Positions 35,415 to 46,368 of a DNA stretch of 64,000 nt are shown here, one piece after another. The notes under the pieces were generated by a model. It was not told the DNA's origin, ran no database searches, and worked only from the letters and a program-made list of their open reading frames with translations. The position numbers and the translations under genes are program-made. Each line of letters begins with the position of its first letter. The first letter of the stretch is position 1. Origin of the DNA: Williamsia muralis NBRC 105860 (lineage in GTDB: Bacteria > Actinomycetota > Actinomycetes > Mycobacteriales > Mycobacteriaceae); assembly GCF_001598915.1 (NCBI RefSeq), contig NZ_BDAP01000001.1, forward strand, positions 806,001 to 870,000, given 5' to 3'.

Positions 35415-37766
35415 ATGACCACGACGGGGAAGACCACACCAACCGAAATTGGTAGTCACGTCGAGCTTGCGATCGGTGGCATGACGTGCGCGTCATGTGC
35501 GAATCGCATTGAACGCAAACTGAACAAGCTCGACGGCGTGAATGCCACCGTCAACTATGCGACCGAAAAGGCAAAGGTCACGTACGCCGAGGGCATCGAA
35601 ACCGAGGCGTTGATCGATGCAGTCAAGTCCGCCGGCTACAGCGCGCACGTGCCCAAGGCCGCGACAACAACCGAGGACCAAGACGACGTCGCCGAAGATG
35701 GTCAAGACGCGTCCATCCGGGAGCTGCGTACTCGGGTGATCGTCTCGGCCGTCCTCACGATCCCGGTGATCGCCCTCGCAATGGTTCCGGCCCTACAGTT
35801 CACCTACTGGCAGTGGCTCTCACTCACCCTGGCTGCACCGGTTATCGTGTGGGCCGGACTGCCGTTCCACAAAGCCACCTGGACCAACTTCAAGCACGCC
35901 ACCGCCACGATGGACACGCTCATCTCCATGGGCACCGGCGCCGCCCTGTCATGGTCGCTCTACGCGTTGTTCTTCGGCACAGCCGGGGAACCTGGCATGA
36001 CGCACCCATTTGAGCTCACCACCGCCCGCAGTGACGGTGCGGCAAACATTTACCTCGAGGTCGGCGCGGGAGTCGTCACGTTTATCTTGCTCGGCCGCTA
36101 CTTCGAGGCCCGGTCCAAGCGACGCGCCGGCGCGGCACTACAAGCGCTGTTACAACTCGGCGCCAAGGAAGTCTCGGTCCTACGCAACGGATATGAAGAG
36201 CGAATGAGAATCGACGACCTCGTCGTCGGAGACAGATTCGTCGTCCGGCCGGGGGAGAACATCGCCACCGACGGCACAATCGTCGAAGGAACATCGGCGG
36301 TAGATGCATCGATGGTCACCGGCGAATCGGTACCCGTCGAGGTCGCGGCGGGAGACACGGTCGTCGGCGCCACCGTCAACGCTGGTGGCCGACTCGTGAT
36401 CGAAGCCACTCGTGTCGGTGCCGATACCCAACTCGCGCAGATGGCTCGACTGGTAGAGGACGCACAGAATGGCAAGGCCCAGGCACAACGGTTGGCAGAC
36501 AAGATCTCCGGCATTTTCGTGCCCGTAGTGATCGTCCTGGCCATCGCGACGTTCGGGTTCTGGGCCGGGACGGGCGGCAGCATTGCCGCCGCGTTCACTG
36601 CCGCCGTCGCCGTACTCATCGTTGCCTGCCCCTGCGCGTTGGGGCTGGCAACACCGACCGCCCTCATGGTCGGCACCGGACGGGGCGCTCAGCTGGGCAT
36701 CCTCATCAAGGGACCCGAGGTACTCGAAACAACCCGACGCGTGGACACCGTGGTCCTCGACAAGACCGGAACCGTCACCACCGGCCACATGACCCTGACC
36801 AAGGTCATCCCTGCCAACGGTGAGAATCGCAGGGATCTACTGCGGTATGCAGGAGCCCTCGAGAACGCCTCCGAGCACCCGATCGCACACGCCATCGCCG
36901 CAGGTGCGGTCGACCAGGTCGGAACGCTGCCCGCCGTCGAGGACTTCGCCAACATAGAAGGACTCGGCGTCCAGGGCATCATCACCGACGGTGAAACCAC
37001 CCACGCAGTACTGGTCGGCCGACCCCGACTGCTCGCCGAATGGTCCCAACACCTGCCCCCGAACCTGGAAGCGGCGATGACCGCTGCCGCGGAGAACGGG
37101 CAGACTGCAGTCGCGGTCGGCTGGGACGGCAAAGCACGAGGGGTCCTGGTCGTGGCGGATGCGATCAAACCCACCAGCGCCGAAGCGATCCGGCAGTTAC
37201 GTGACCTCGGACTGACTCCAATCCTGCTCACCGGCGACAACGCCACCGTCGCGGCGTCGGTTGCTGCGGCAGTCGGAATCGACCCCGGCCCCGACACCGT
37301 GATCGCGGACGTCATGCCAGCAGACAAAGTGGCGGTCATCGAACGTCTCCAGAACGAGGGCAAAGCCGTGGCCATGGTCGGTGACGGCGTCAATGATGCT
37401 GCCGCCCTGGCCCAAGCTGACCTCGGCCTGGCAATGGGCACCGGCACAGACGTGGCAATCGAAGCGTCCGACCTCACCCTCGTCCGCGGCGACCTGCGTG
37501 CTGCAGCGGACGCGATCCGCCTGGCCCGCAAAACACTCGCCACCATCAAGGGAAATCTGTTCTGGGCGTTCGCCTACAACGTTGCAGCGCTACCACTGGC
37601 TGCCGCTGGACTGCTCAACCCGATGCTCGCCGGTGCCGCCATGGCGCTCTCCTCAGTGTTCGTGGTCTCCAACAGTCTGCGCTTGCGCAACTTCAAAGCC
37701 GCCAACCACGAACCACCCCCGGTCTCCGCAGACGTCGGCGTCGAACAGTCGTCAGTCAACGCCTGA
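35415..37766 (+). CDS. copA: copper-translocating P-type ATPase (CopA/CtpV type)
   Basis: A 783-residue P1B-1 ATPase that pumps Cu(I) (or Ag(I)) out of the cytoplasm. An N-terminal heavy-metal-associated domain has GMTCASC (Cys25, Cys28). Eight helices follow, with the ion-site CPC at 405-407, the phosphorylated Asp449 in DKTGT, TGES in the actuator, and [10 protein letters not shown] in the hinge. All catalytic residues are present. It follows the exported metal-binding gene by 33 bases and precedes copZ, so the order is csoR-exported protein-copA-copZ. Confidence 0.95.
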   Translation: MTTTGKTTPTEIGSHVELAIGGMTCASCANRIERKLNKLDGVNATVNYATEKAKVTYAEGIETEALIDAVKSAGYSAHVPKAATTTEDQDDVAEDGQDASIRELRTRVIVSAVLTIPVIALAMVPALQFTYWQWLSLTLAAPVIVWAGLPFHKATWTNFKHATATMDTLISMGTGAALSWSLYALFFGTAGEPGMTHPFELTTARSDGAANIYLEVGAGVVTFILLGRYFEARSKRRAGAALQALLQLGAKEVSVLRNGYEERMRIDDLVVGDRFVVRPGENIATDGTIVEGTSAVDASMVTGESVPVEVAAGDTVVGATVNAGGRLVIEATRVGADTQLAQMARLVEDAQNGKAQAQRLADKISGIFVPVVIVLAIATFGFWAGTGGSIAAAFTAAVAVLIVACPCALGLATPTALMVGTGRGAQLGILIKGPEVLETTRRVDTVVLDKTGTVTTGHMTLTKVIPANGENRRDLLRYAGALENASEHPIAHAIAAGAVDQVGTLPAVEDFANIEGLGVQGIITDGETTHAVLVGRPRLLAEWSQHLPPNLEAAMTAAAENGQTAVAVGWDGKARGVLVVADAIKPTSAEAIRQLRDLGLTPILLTGDNATVAASVAAAVGIDPGPDTVIADVMPADKVAVIERLQNEGKAVAMVGDGVNDAAALAQADLGLAMGTGTDVAIEASDLTLVRGDLRAAADAIRLARKTLATIKGNLFWAFAYNVAALPLAAAGLLNPMLAGAAMALSSVFVVSNSLRLRNFKAANHEPPPVSADVGVEQSSVNA

Positions 37767-37930
37767 CACACAGCTTCCCGCGCTTCCAATTGAACAGCTC
37801 ACGCTGCTCGTTCGAACGCCGGAAAACCCTGCCACCGCTCTACTTGCGCAACTGATCTGAGCGTAGGCAGCACACCCAACCGCCCACGCAACACCCAGCC
37901 TGGGTTAATCTCGTCAACGAAAGGCGTTTC

Positions 37931-38143
37931 ATGCCCACCACACGTACCTACCTCGTCAGCGGAATGACATGCCAAAGCTGCGCCCGCAAAGTCGCCAGCA
38001 CCGTCGAGCAACTCCCCGGAATCAGCAACCTCGACCTCGACCTGACCACCGGGGCAATCACACTCACCAGCGATAACCCAATCAACGACGCCGACGTCCA
38101 ACATGCAGTCGAAAACGCAGGGTACCGGCTCGCCGAGAACTGA
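37931..38143 (+). CDS. copZ: copper chaperone CopZ (HMA domain)
   Basis: A 70-residue single heavy-metal-associated domain with SGMTCQSCARKV at the start (CxxC at 15 and 18 by count) and a ferredoxin-like beta-alpha-beta-beta-alpha-beta pattern ending ENAGYRLAEN. It carries Cu(I) to the ATPase encoded 165 bases upstream. It is the last gene of the copper operon, followed by a long hairpin. Confidence 0.92.
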   Translation: MPTTRTYLVSGMTCQSCARKVASTVEQLPGISNLDLDLTTGAITLTSDNPINDADVQHAVENAGYRLAEN

Positions 38144-38163
38144 ACCCAGGCCGGCACTCCCAA

Positions 38164-38224
38164 GCATCTCGCCTGTTTGCCAGGCTTAGGCCATCGGGCT
38201 GGCACCCGGCGACAGGCGAGATGC
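38164..38224. terminator. long hairpin between convergent copZ and benE
   Basis: GCATCTCGCCTGT and ACAGGCGAGATGC form a perfect 13-bp outer stem 35 bases apart, with an inner TGCCAG/CTGGCA stem. The element sits in the gap between two convergent genes, so it could end transcription from both sides. There is no U tract. Confidence 0.6.
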
Positions 38225-38271
38225 AGAGGGACCATCAGGCAACCTTGTCACGTGCCCACCCATTGGACGGC

Positions 38272-39459
38272 TCACGATGTTGTGGCCGGGGGAGACGTCA
38301 CCTCAGCTTGGGGTCGCAACGTGCCGTAGACCACCAATCCTGCGACAAGTGCCCAGAATGCCGAACCGATACCCAGGACCGAAAAGCCCGCGGCCGCAAC
38401 CACAAACGTCAGTACTGCCGCAGTTCGCGAGTTCTCGTCCCGGAGACTGGTCGCCAAAGCGACGGCCAGGGTGTCCAGGAGCGCGAGTCCGGCAACGGTT
38501 TCCACCAAACCGGCAGGTGCCACGGCGACCAACGCCGTGATGGCCGCGGAGCCGACGCCGAGAATGAGGTACATCGGGCTGCCGGTGGCGGCGGCGATCC
38601 AGCGCCGGCGCGGATCGGGATCTGCGCTCGGTGCGGCGGACAAGGCGGCGCTGATTGCCGCAAGATTGGCTGCGTGCGCGCCTGCCGGTGCAGCGACAGC
38701 GGTGCCGATGCCTGTCGTGAGCATTGCCGCACGCCAAGGAATCTTGTAGCCGAAGCTGGCCATCACCGCCGTGCCGGGGAGGTTCTGGGAGGCCATGGTG
38801 ACGATGTACAGCGGTATCGCGATACCGACGGCCGCCTGCCACGTCCATTCGGGCTGCACGAACTGCAATCGTGGCATGAGGGCGTCGGCAGACACGGACT
38901 TGTCCGAGGTCATCAGGACAACTGCGATCACCGCCGCGGCCGTCGCGAACGCTGCCGGCACGGCCCAACGCTTGGCGTACCGGGTGAGCACCAGCCACAC
39001 CACCACCACGGGCGCAATCGCCAGGGGTTCGTCGGCGAACGCGCGTACGGGCTCCAGACACAGGGGCAGCACGATGCCCGCAAGCATCGCTTGGGCAATG
39101 GACACCGGAATCGCCTGTACAAACGAGCCGAGCCGCGGCCACAGGCCGGTCGCCACCACCATCACCCCGACCAAGACGAAGGCCCCGATCGCCGCGGCGA
39201 ATCCTCCATCCGGGGCTGCCGTGCCGGCCAGCAGTGCGGCTCCGGGCGTCGACCATGCGAGCGTGATCGGCATCCGATATCGCAGGGACAAGAACGCGAT
39301 CCCGATCGACATCACCAGGCACAGTGCGAACAACCCGGAGGCGGCTTGCTCGGAAGACGCACCGACCGCCCGCAATCCGGTGAGCACCACGGCAAACGAG
39401 CTGGTGAAACCGACAAGTGCGGTGACGACACCGGCGATCATCGGTTGTCCGTAGGACAC
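38272..39459 (-). CDS. benE: benzoate/H+ symporter BenE family transporter
   Basis: A 395-residue membrane protein with ~12 helices. Family landmarks are SIGIAFLSLRYRMPITLAWSTPGAALLAG, a motif matching BenE, and ASQNLPGTAVMASFGY with the conserved NLPG. It imports benzoate or a related aromatic acid with protons, although no aromatic degradation genes are nearby. It starts at GTG 39459. It converges on the copper operon across the hairpin and is divergent from the nei gene. Confidence 0.9.
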   Translation of the reverse strand: MSYGQPMIAGVVTALVGFTSSFAVVLTGLRAVGASSEQAASGLFALCLVMSIGIAFLSLRYRMPITLAWSTPGAALLAGTAAPDGGFAAAIGAFVLVGVMVVATGLWPRLGSFVQAIPVSIAQAMLAGIVLPLCLEPVRAFADEPLAIAPVVVVWLVLTRYAKRWAVPAAFATAAAVIAVVLMTSDKSVSADALMPRLQFVQPEWTWQAAVGIAIPLYIVTMASQNLPGTAVMASFGYKIPWRAAMLTTGIGTAVAAPAGAHAANLAAISAALSAAPSADPDPRRRWIAAATGSPMYLILGVGSAAITALVAVAPAGLVETVAGLALLDTLAVALATSLRDENSRTAAVLTFVVAAAGFSVLGIGSAFWALVAGLVVYGTLRPQAEVTSPPATTS

Positions 39460-39565
39460 GCGTGCCTCTCGATCCGGTGGGGGCTGGGTAGGCCCATCGT
39501 AGGATGCGCCGCCCTGCGCGGCCGTTCACCCTGGCCCCACCGTGGGATGGGGTATCAATGGATTC

Positions 39566-40348
39566 ATGCCCGAAGGTGACACCGTCCATCAGGCAGCCGC
39601 CCGGCTGCATCGCGCACTTGCCGGAAAAGTGTTGACGCGCTGCGATGTTCGGGTGCCGCGGTACGCAACCGTAGATCTCAGTGGCAGAACGGTCGATGAG
39701 GTGATCGCCCGCGGCAAACATCTGCTCATCCGTGTCGGTGACCGCACCGTACATTCACATCTGAAGATGGAGGGTCGCTGGGACATCTACGCCAAAGGTG
39801 CGCGCTGGCGCCGGCCCGGATTCAAGGCTCGGATCATCCTCGAGACCGAGAAGGTGCAGGCCGTCGGATTCGAACTGGGCAAACTGGAGATCTTGCGGCG
39901 CGATCACGAGGACGAGGCGGTGGGCCACCTGGGCCCCGACCTGCTGGGGCCCGATTGGAATGCGCAAACTGCCGTCGACAACCTGGCTGCCGACCTCAAG
40001 CGGCCGATCGGGCTGGCGCTGCTCGATCAGCGCAACCTGGCCGGCATCGGCAACGTCTTCCGCGTGGAGATGTGCTTTCTGAGACGGGTACATCCGGCGG
40101 TTCCCACGGGCGAAGCAGGTGACTTGGCCGAGTGGGTTGACCTGGCCAAACAGCTACTCGAATACAACCGCACGCGGGCGAATCGGGTCACCAACGTCGA
40201 TCGGAACGGCGAGCGATTCTGGGTCTACGGGCGCGCCGGCCGATCCTGCCGTCGCTGCGGCACCACGATCGAACGGGGAGATCTCGGTGGGAGCGCCGAC
40301 CTCGACCGCGTCATCTACTGGTGTCCGACGTGTCAGCCGCCGCCGTGA
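39566..40348 (+). CDS. nei: Fpg/Nei family DNA glycosylase (endonuclease VIII, Nei2-like)
   Basis: Removes oxidised pyrimidines and cuts the abasic site. The mature N-terminus PEGDTVHQAA supplies the catalytic Pro and Glu. The H2TH region (RPIGLALLDQRNLAGIGNVFRVEMCF) and the C-terminal zinc finger (CRRCGT with CPTCQ) are intact. The start was moved to the ATG at 39566 because the enzyme needs Pro at position two. Its last 38 bases overlap the convergent MFS gene. Confidence 0.94.
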   Translation: MPEGDTVHQAAARLHRALAGKVLTRCDVRVPRYATVDLSGRTVDEVIARGKHLLIRVGDRTVHSHLKMEGRWDIYAKGARWRRPGFKARIILETEKVQAVGFELGKLEILRRDHEDEAVGHLGPDLLGPDWNAQTAVDNLAADLKRPIGLALLDQRNLAGIGNVFRVEMCFLRRVHPAVPTGEAGDLAEWVDLAKQLLEYNRTRANRVTNVDRNGERFWVYGRAGRSCRRCGTTIERGDLGGSADLDRVIYWCPTCQPPP

Positions 40349-41588
40349 CGAGTTCGGTGTCGGTTGCAGGCGTAACAGGTGGGGACGTCTGTCGCTCGGC
40401 CCGTGCACGCCAGATCGCCGCGACCGCAGCCAGAATCACCATCGCCAGGACGAAGAGGCCGTAGCCGACAGCAGTGGATCGCAGCCCGACATGGATCACG
40501 GCGAACCCGGCGAGGACGGCTGGAACACTGAATGCGGTGTAACTCACGATGAACAGGGTGGAGAACACCTGACCGCGGGCGGCAGGATCGGTGACCGCGA
40601 TCAGCGTCGCCATCACGCCGACAAACGTTGCGCCGAAGCCGAACCCGGCGACCACCGAACCGATGGCATAGGCAGGAACGTTGGCCGTCAACGTCGCGAC
40701 GAGGCTGACGATCAGTCCGGAACCGAGCGTACTCAGACCGACGGCCAGTTTGCGGTGGGCGCCCCACCCCGATGCGACGGCCGAGCCGAGTGCTCCTGAT
40801 CCGAAGAACGCCCCGATCATCAGGCCGGCCACCATGTGGTTCTCCAGGCCGAGGATGCGCGCGACGATCGACGAACCCAGCGAAAGATAAAGGCCCCCAA
40901 GGGACCACGTGGCGAACATGGCCGGGGTCGCTGCGAGAAACGCACCGCGCACGGCGGGCGGCAGGCTCGCGTTGGGGCGCAGAACCCTCCACAGGTGGCG
41001 ACGAGAGGTGAAACCGGTGCGAGGTGACGTCTCCGGGACGAACACGACGACCGCTGCCACGAGCACAAACGTGGCGACCAACAACAGGAACACCAACTCG
41101 CGAGGCATCGGCGCGTATTGCACGAGAATTCCCGCCCCGACGGCGCCGAGGGCCAAACCGCCTGGAGGAGAGGCGGAGCTGGCGATCGAACCCGCCCGTG
41201 GGGTGGGCTGCAGATCGACCAGGGCAGCGCTCAGCGTGCCGGTGATGGCCCCGGCAGCAAGACCCTGCAGAACTCTGGCGGCGATCAACATCGGAACGCC
41301 GTCAGCAAAGGCGAACATCAGCATCGAACCGGTCAGGACCGCAAGCGCACCGAGGATCACCGGTCGACGGCCCACGTGATCGGATAGTGATCCGACGGTC
41401 AGCAGGCCCGCGAGCAGCGCAATGACGTAGGCGGCGAAGATCACGGTGAGTGTGAACGACGAAAAGCCCCACAGCTCTTGATAAACCGGATACAGCGGCG
41501 AGGGAGCGGCGGCACCGAACATCACGGCGATGGTGGTGACGATGATCAGCCGAAACGCTGCCTTCGAACCCAGGGTGGGTCGGTGCAT
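40311..41588 (-). CDS. MFS transporter
   Basis: A 425-residue 12-helix transporter. Motif A reads GSLSDHVGRRPVI, and the first helix region is MFGAAAPSPLYPVYQELWGF. It probably effluxes small molecules. The ATG at 41588 has GGGAG upstream and replaces a weak TTG start four codons earlier. It is divergent from a TetR regulator gene with a palindrome between, indicating local repression. Its 3' end overlaps nei on the other strand by 38 bases. Confidence 0.9.
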   Translation of the reverse strand: MHRPTLGSKAAFRLIIVTTIAVMFGAAAPSPLYPVYQELWGFSSFTLTVIFAAYVIALLAGLLTVGSLSDHVGRRPVILGALAVLTGSMLMFAFADGVPMLIAARVLQGLAAGAITGTLSAALVDLQPTPRAGSIASSASPPGGLALGAVGAGILVQYAPMPRELVFLLLVATFVLVAAVVVFVPETSPRTGFTSRRHLWRVLRPNASLPPAVRGAFLAATPAMFATWSLGGLYLSLGSSIVARILGLENHMVAGLMIGAFFGSGALGSAVASGWGAHRKLAVGLSTLGSGLIVSLVATLTANVPAYAIGSVVAGFGFGATFVGVMATLIAVTDPAARGQVFSTLFIVSYTAFSVPAVLAGFAVIHVGLRSTAVGYGLFVLAMVILAAVAAIWRARAERQTSPPVTPATDTELVTAAADTSDTSR

Positions 41589-41605
41589 GACATCTCCCAA
41601 CGGTT

Positions 41606-41625
41606 AAAGCAACGATGTTTGCTTT
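41606..41625. promoter_or_regulatory. probable TetR operator between MFS and TetR genes
   Basis: AAAGCAA and TTGCTTT, perfect 7-bp arms six bases apart, lie 18 bp before the MFS start and 58 bp before the TetR start. Confidence 0.6.
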
Positions 41626-41682
41626 TGGAGACGGTAGCACCATCTGGCGGATTAAAGCCATTCGATTTGCAATAATGGTCGC

Positions 41683-42255
41683 ATGAGCGCACCCGCACGA
41701 TCAACAGCCCCACGCCGACCCGGTGGTCGGAGCGCTCGCGTGCAGTCCGCTGTCTACACCGCCGTCGGCGAACTCGTGAGCGAGGGATACCGCGAGACCA
41801 TGACGATTCCCCAGGTCGCCGAACGTGCCGGGGTGAACCCCACGAGCATCTACCGGCGGTGGGGTGTGATGGACGCGTTGCTCGAAGAGGTCGCGGTTGC
41901 GGCGCTGACCAAGAACGAACCGCTTCCGGACACCGGCAGCATCGCCGGAGACCTGCGCGCCTGGGCGACGGTGATCGTCGACGACATCACCCGCCCCGAG
42001 CGGACGACATACCTACGAGCGATGGTCGGTGCCCGCAAGGAGATCGGTACATGTCCCTGCTGGGACACCCGTGACGCCCAGCTGCAGTCGATGATCGAAC
42101 GCGCACGAAGCCGCGGGGAGAAGGTGCCGTCGGCGCGACGGGCTCTCGACCACATCGTCGCTCCGCTCTACCACCACGTGGTCTTCGGTCTCCCGGCTGA
42201 CCGCGCCTACGCCGATCGGTTGGTCGAAGACGTGCTCGCGATGGGCGAGGCCTGA
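41683..42255 (+). CDS. TetR/AcrR family transcriptional regulator
   Basis: A 190-residue regulator with a helix-turn-helix (VQSAVYTAVGELVSEGYRETMTIPQVAERAGVNPTSIYRRWGVMDALLEE) and a TetR C-terminal domain. An extra Cys pair (CPCW) is present in the ligand domain. It is divergent from the MFS gene, with an inverted repeat between, and probably represses it. The start is the ATG at 41683. Confidence 0.92.
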   Translation: MSAPARSTAPRRPGGRSARVQSAVYTAVGELVSEGYRETMTIPQVAERAGVNPTSIYRRWGVMDALLEEVAVAALTKNEPLPDTGSIAGDLRAWATVIVDDITRPERTTYLRAMVGARKEIGTCPCWDTRDAQLQSMIERARSRGEKVPSARRALDHIVAPLYHHVVFGLPADRAYADRLVEDVLAMGEA

Positions 42256-42429
42256 GACGTGCGTGCAGCCTGCGCGCTGAAAACCGTGCTCACGGCGCCT
42301 CATTGGCTTAGTGTTTATTTTTCCGGGGCACTGTGGCGGCGGGTTCCTTCGGTGACCGCGAGGCTGCGGCGAGTCCGACCCGCCCGATCGCAGCGGTGGG
42401 AGCGGCAACCGAACAGGTAGGGAAGCAAC

Positions 42430-44379
42430 GTGGGATTTGTGATCGGGTTCGCGCCCTGGATTCTGTTCTGGGTTCTGGTGGGCAACGCCGGGTTCCTGAC
42501 GGCAGTACTCGTCGCCTTCGCGCTGACCATCGCAGGTCAGGTTTTCCAGCGCTGGCGTGGCGAGCCCTTCCGCTCTCTGGAGGTCGGCACGATGGTCGTC
42601 TTCGTGCTCCTGGTGATCGCTGCCCTCACCCTCGACGACGACGTCTTGGAGCGCTGGCTGCAGCCGCTGTCGAATCTCGGGCTGTTCCTCATCGCACTCG
42701 GTGGTGTCCTGCTCGGCCGGCCATTCGTCCGTGAGTACGCCGAGGACTCGGTGGATGCAAAAACCGCCACCACCGACGGATTCCGTTACATCACCAATGC
42801 CATGACGTGGATGTGGGTGGCCGCCTTCGGTGCAATGACCTTGCTCTCGATCATCCCGCCGCTCGTCGACGGCGACGCGACCATCAAGGACGACGGGGAT
42901 GCACTGTCGATCATCTGTTACTGGGTAGCGCCCTTCACGTTGCTCGGCATCGCCGGGGTGGTGTCGTCGGTGTTTCCCAATTGGTTCGAGACGCGCTCGG
43001 TGGAGGTGTCCGCCCGGGACGCGGGTGCAGAGACGATTGTCGATCAGCCGTCGCCCGCGCCCGACACCACCGACGGTCTGGCGATCACCGCTCCGAGCTC
43101 ATCCCGGCACGACGAGAGTTTTGGCGTGCAGCTCACCGGTGCCGAACCCGGTGTCCGCGTGGAGATCGACGTCAGTGGGACAGACCTGTTCGGTCGCCGC
43201 TGGCGCGCACAGGCAGCCTTCACGGCATCGGCCGACGGCACAGTCGATGTCGCCCGGGATGTCCCGATCGAGGGGGACTGGTCGGTGGCCGATCCGGACG
43301 CACCACTGTGGGCGATGCGGCCCGACATCTCCGACTCCACGGCGCCGGACCTGTTCGTTCCTCCCGTCGGTCCCTGGCACGTGACCATCGAGGCGACCTC
43401 CACCGGAAGGTCGGCCCGGCGGACGGTGTCGAGATTCCCGTCCGAGGTCGGCGTCGACGTGCGCGAGCTACAGATCGGCGGACGAGCGGCGCTCCTGGCG
43501 ACGCCGGGTGGCACCGCGCCCGACGCGGGCTGGCCCGCGGTTGCCTGCTTCGGCGGGTCCGAAGGTGGGGTCGACTCGCAGCGCGCGACCATCGCGACGC
43601 TGGCCTCCAACGGCTTCGCAGCGCTGGCCTATTCCTGGGTCGACGAGTCGACGGCACACGCCGAGGCGCCGCTGGCCCAGATCCCTCTCGAGCGATTCGC
43701 CGACGCGGTCGCCACGTTGACGTCGCTACCCGGGATCGACCGCGCGCGGATCACCGCGATGGGCATCTCGAGGGGTGCCGAAGGACTGCTCGCCGCGGCC
43801 ACGGTGACGCAGCTGCCGGTGAGTGGCCTGGTGTTGATCAGCCCGAGCTCGGTGTCGTGGCAGGCCATCGGACCCGACGGCGAGATACCCGACACTCCCA
43901 CCTGGACATCGGGCGGGCAAGACGGCCCGTGGGCGCCTCTTCCGACCGGTTCCCTGATGCCTCAGCTGATCCGCAATGCATGGCGCGTCCATCGCGACGT
44001 CGCACACGGCCGCCCGAGTCTGCTCAAACTGCACGACGCGTACGCCGCAGGTCTCGACGAGCTCGGACCCATCACCAGTTCACCCGCCCGACTACGGAGC
44101 GAGGTCATCGACGTGCCCCTGCTCTGCATCTCCGGGACCGATGACCATCTGTGGCCGTCCGAGCGAATGGCCGATGAATTGCTCGCAGCCCGCAACCATC
44201 CGCTGGACCAGCACGTGCGGCTCGAGAATGCGGGCCATCTGATCAGACTGGGGATGTTCCCCGGCACCGCTCAGTGGAGCGCTGGCATCGCCTTCGGAGG
44301 CACCGCAGCCGGTCAGGGACAGGGACAACGCGCAGCGACGACCGCTGTTCTCGGCTTCCTCAGTGGAGTCTTCGTCTAG
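42430..44379 (+). CDS. membrane domain fused to BAAT-like acyl-CoA thioesterase/acyltransferase
   Basis: A 649-residue protein. Residues ~1-185 form about five transmembrane helices (WILFWVLVGNAGFLTAVLVAFAL; MVVFVLLVIAALTL; GLFLIALGGVLLG; WMWVAAFGAMTLLSIIPP; APFTLLGIAGVVSSVF). Residues ~225-345 are a beta-sandwich like the N-domain of acyl-CoA thioesterases and bile acid-CoA:amino acid N-acyltransferases. Residues ~350-649 are the alpha/beta hydrolase domain with a triad candidate: Ser447 in GISRG, Asp571 or Asp572 in SGTDDH, and His603 in NAGHL. It starts at GTG 42430 with AGGGAAG upstream. A membrane-tethered lipid hydrolase or transferase is likely; the substrate is unknown. Confidence 0.82.
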   Translation: MGFVIGFAPWILFWVLVGNAGFLTAVLVAFALTIAGQVFQRWRGEPFRSLEVGTMVVFVLLVIAALTLDDDVLERWLQPLSNLGLFLIALGGVLLGRPFVREYAEDSVDAKTATTDGFRYITNAMTWMWVAAFGAMTLLSIIPPLVDGDATIKDDGDALSIICYWVAPFTLLGIAGVVSSVFPNWFETRSVEVSARDAGAETIVDQPSPAPDTTDGLAITAPSSSRHDESFGVQLTGAEPGVRVEIDVSGTDLFGRRWRAQAAFTASADGTVDVARDVPIEGDWSVADPDAPLWAMRPDISDSTAPDLFVPPVGPWHVTIEATSTGRSARRTVSRFPSEVGVDVRELQIGGRAALLATPGGTAPDAGWPAVACFGGSEGGVDSQRATIATLASNGFAALAYSWVDESTAHAEAPLAQIPLERFADAVATLTSLPGIDRARITAMGISRGAEGLLAAATVTQLPVSGLVLISPSSVSWQAIGPDGEIPDTPTWTSGGQDGPWAPLPTGSLMPQLIRNAWRVHRDVAHGRPSLLKLHDAYAAGLDELGPITSSPARLRSEVIDVPLLCISGTDDHLWPSERMADELLAARNHPLDQHVRLENAGHLIRLGMFPGTAQWSAGIAFGGTAAGQGQGQRAATTAVLGFLSGVFV

Positions 44380-44435
44380 ACCTTGTACACGGCGTGAAGG
44401 CCGTCTCTGCAAAGGGGCGAGCTCCGCCTCCCCAC

Positions 44436-44462
44436 CTTGCACTCGGCACCTGAGAGTGCTAA
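44436..44462. promoter_or_regulatory. CIRCE element 1 (HrcA operator)
   Basis: CTTGCACTC and GAGTGCTAA are separated by nine bases, the CIRCE pattern with slight drift in the left arm. It lies upstream of groEL. Confidence 0.85.
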
Positions 44463-44470
44463 AACGGTGG

Positions 44471-46230
<1,760 letters not shown>

Positions 46231-46259
46231 TCCACGCTTCTCGCTCAACCGTTCACGCG

Positions 46260-46296
46260 AACCGGCCCACTCCTTCGGGAGTGGGCCGGTTTCGTT
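46260..46296 (+). terminator. rho-independent terminator of groEL
   Basis: AACCGGCCCACTCC and its exact complement form a 14-bp stem around a TTCG tetraloop, followed by a T-rich stretch, 29 bases after the groEL stop. Confidence 0.92.
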
Positions 46297-46310
46297 TGTG
46301 CGTGCGTGGT

Positions 46311-46367
46311 TGCACGCAAGTCGGTGTCGCAGGGCCGGATGTGACGTCAGCGGGGTACTTGTGTGCA
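46311..46367 (-). repeat. 57-bp palindromic repeat, copy A (inverted orientation)
   Basis: This is a 57-bp unit with 11-bp terminal inverted repeats (TGCACGCAAGT and ACTTGTGTGCA) and a central TGACGTCA palindrome. Read on the minus strand it differs from copy B at one base. It ends two bases before the stop codon of the nuclease gene. Confidence 0.93.
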
Positions 46368-46368
46368 C

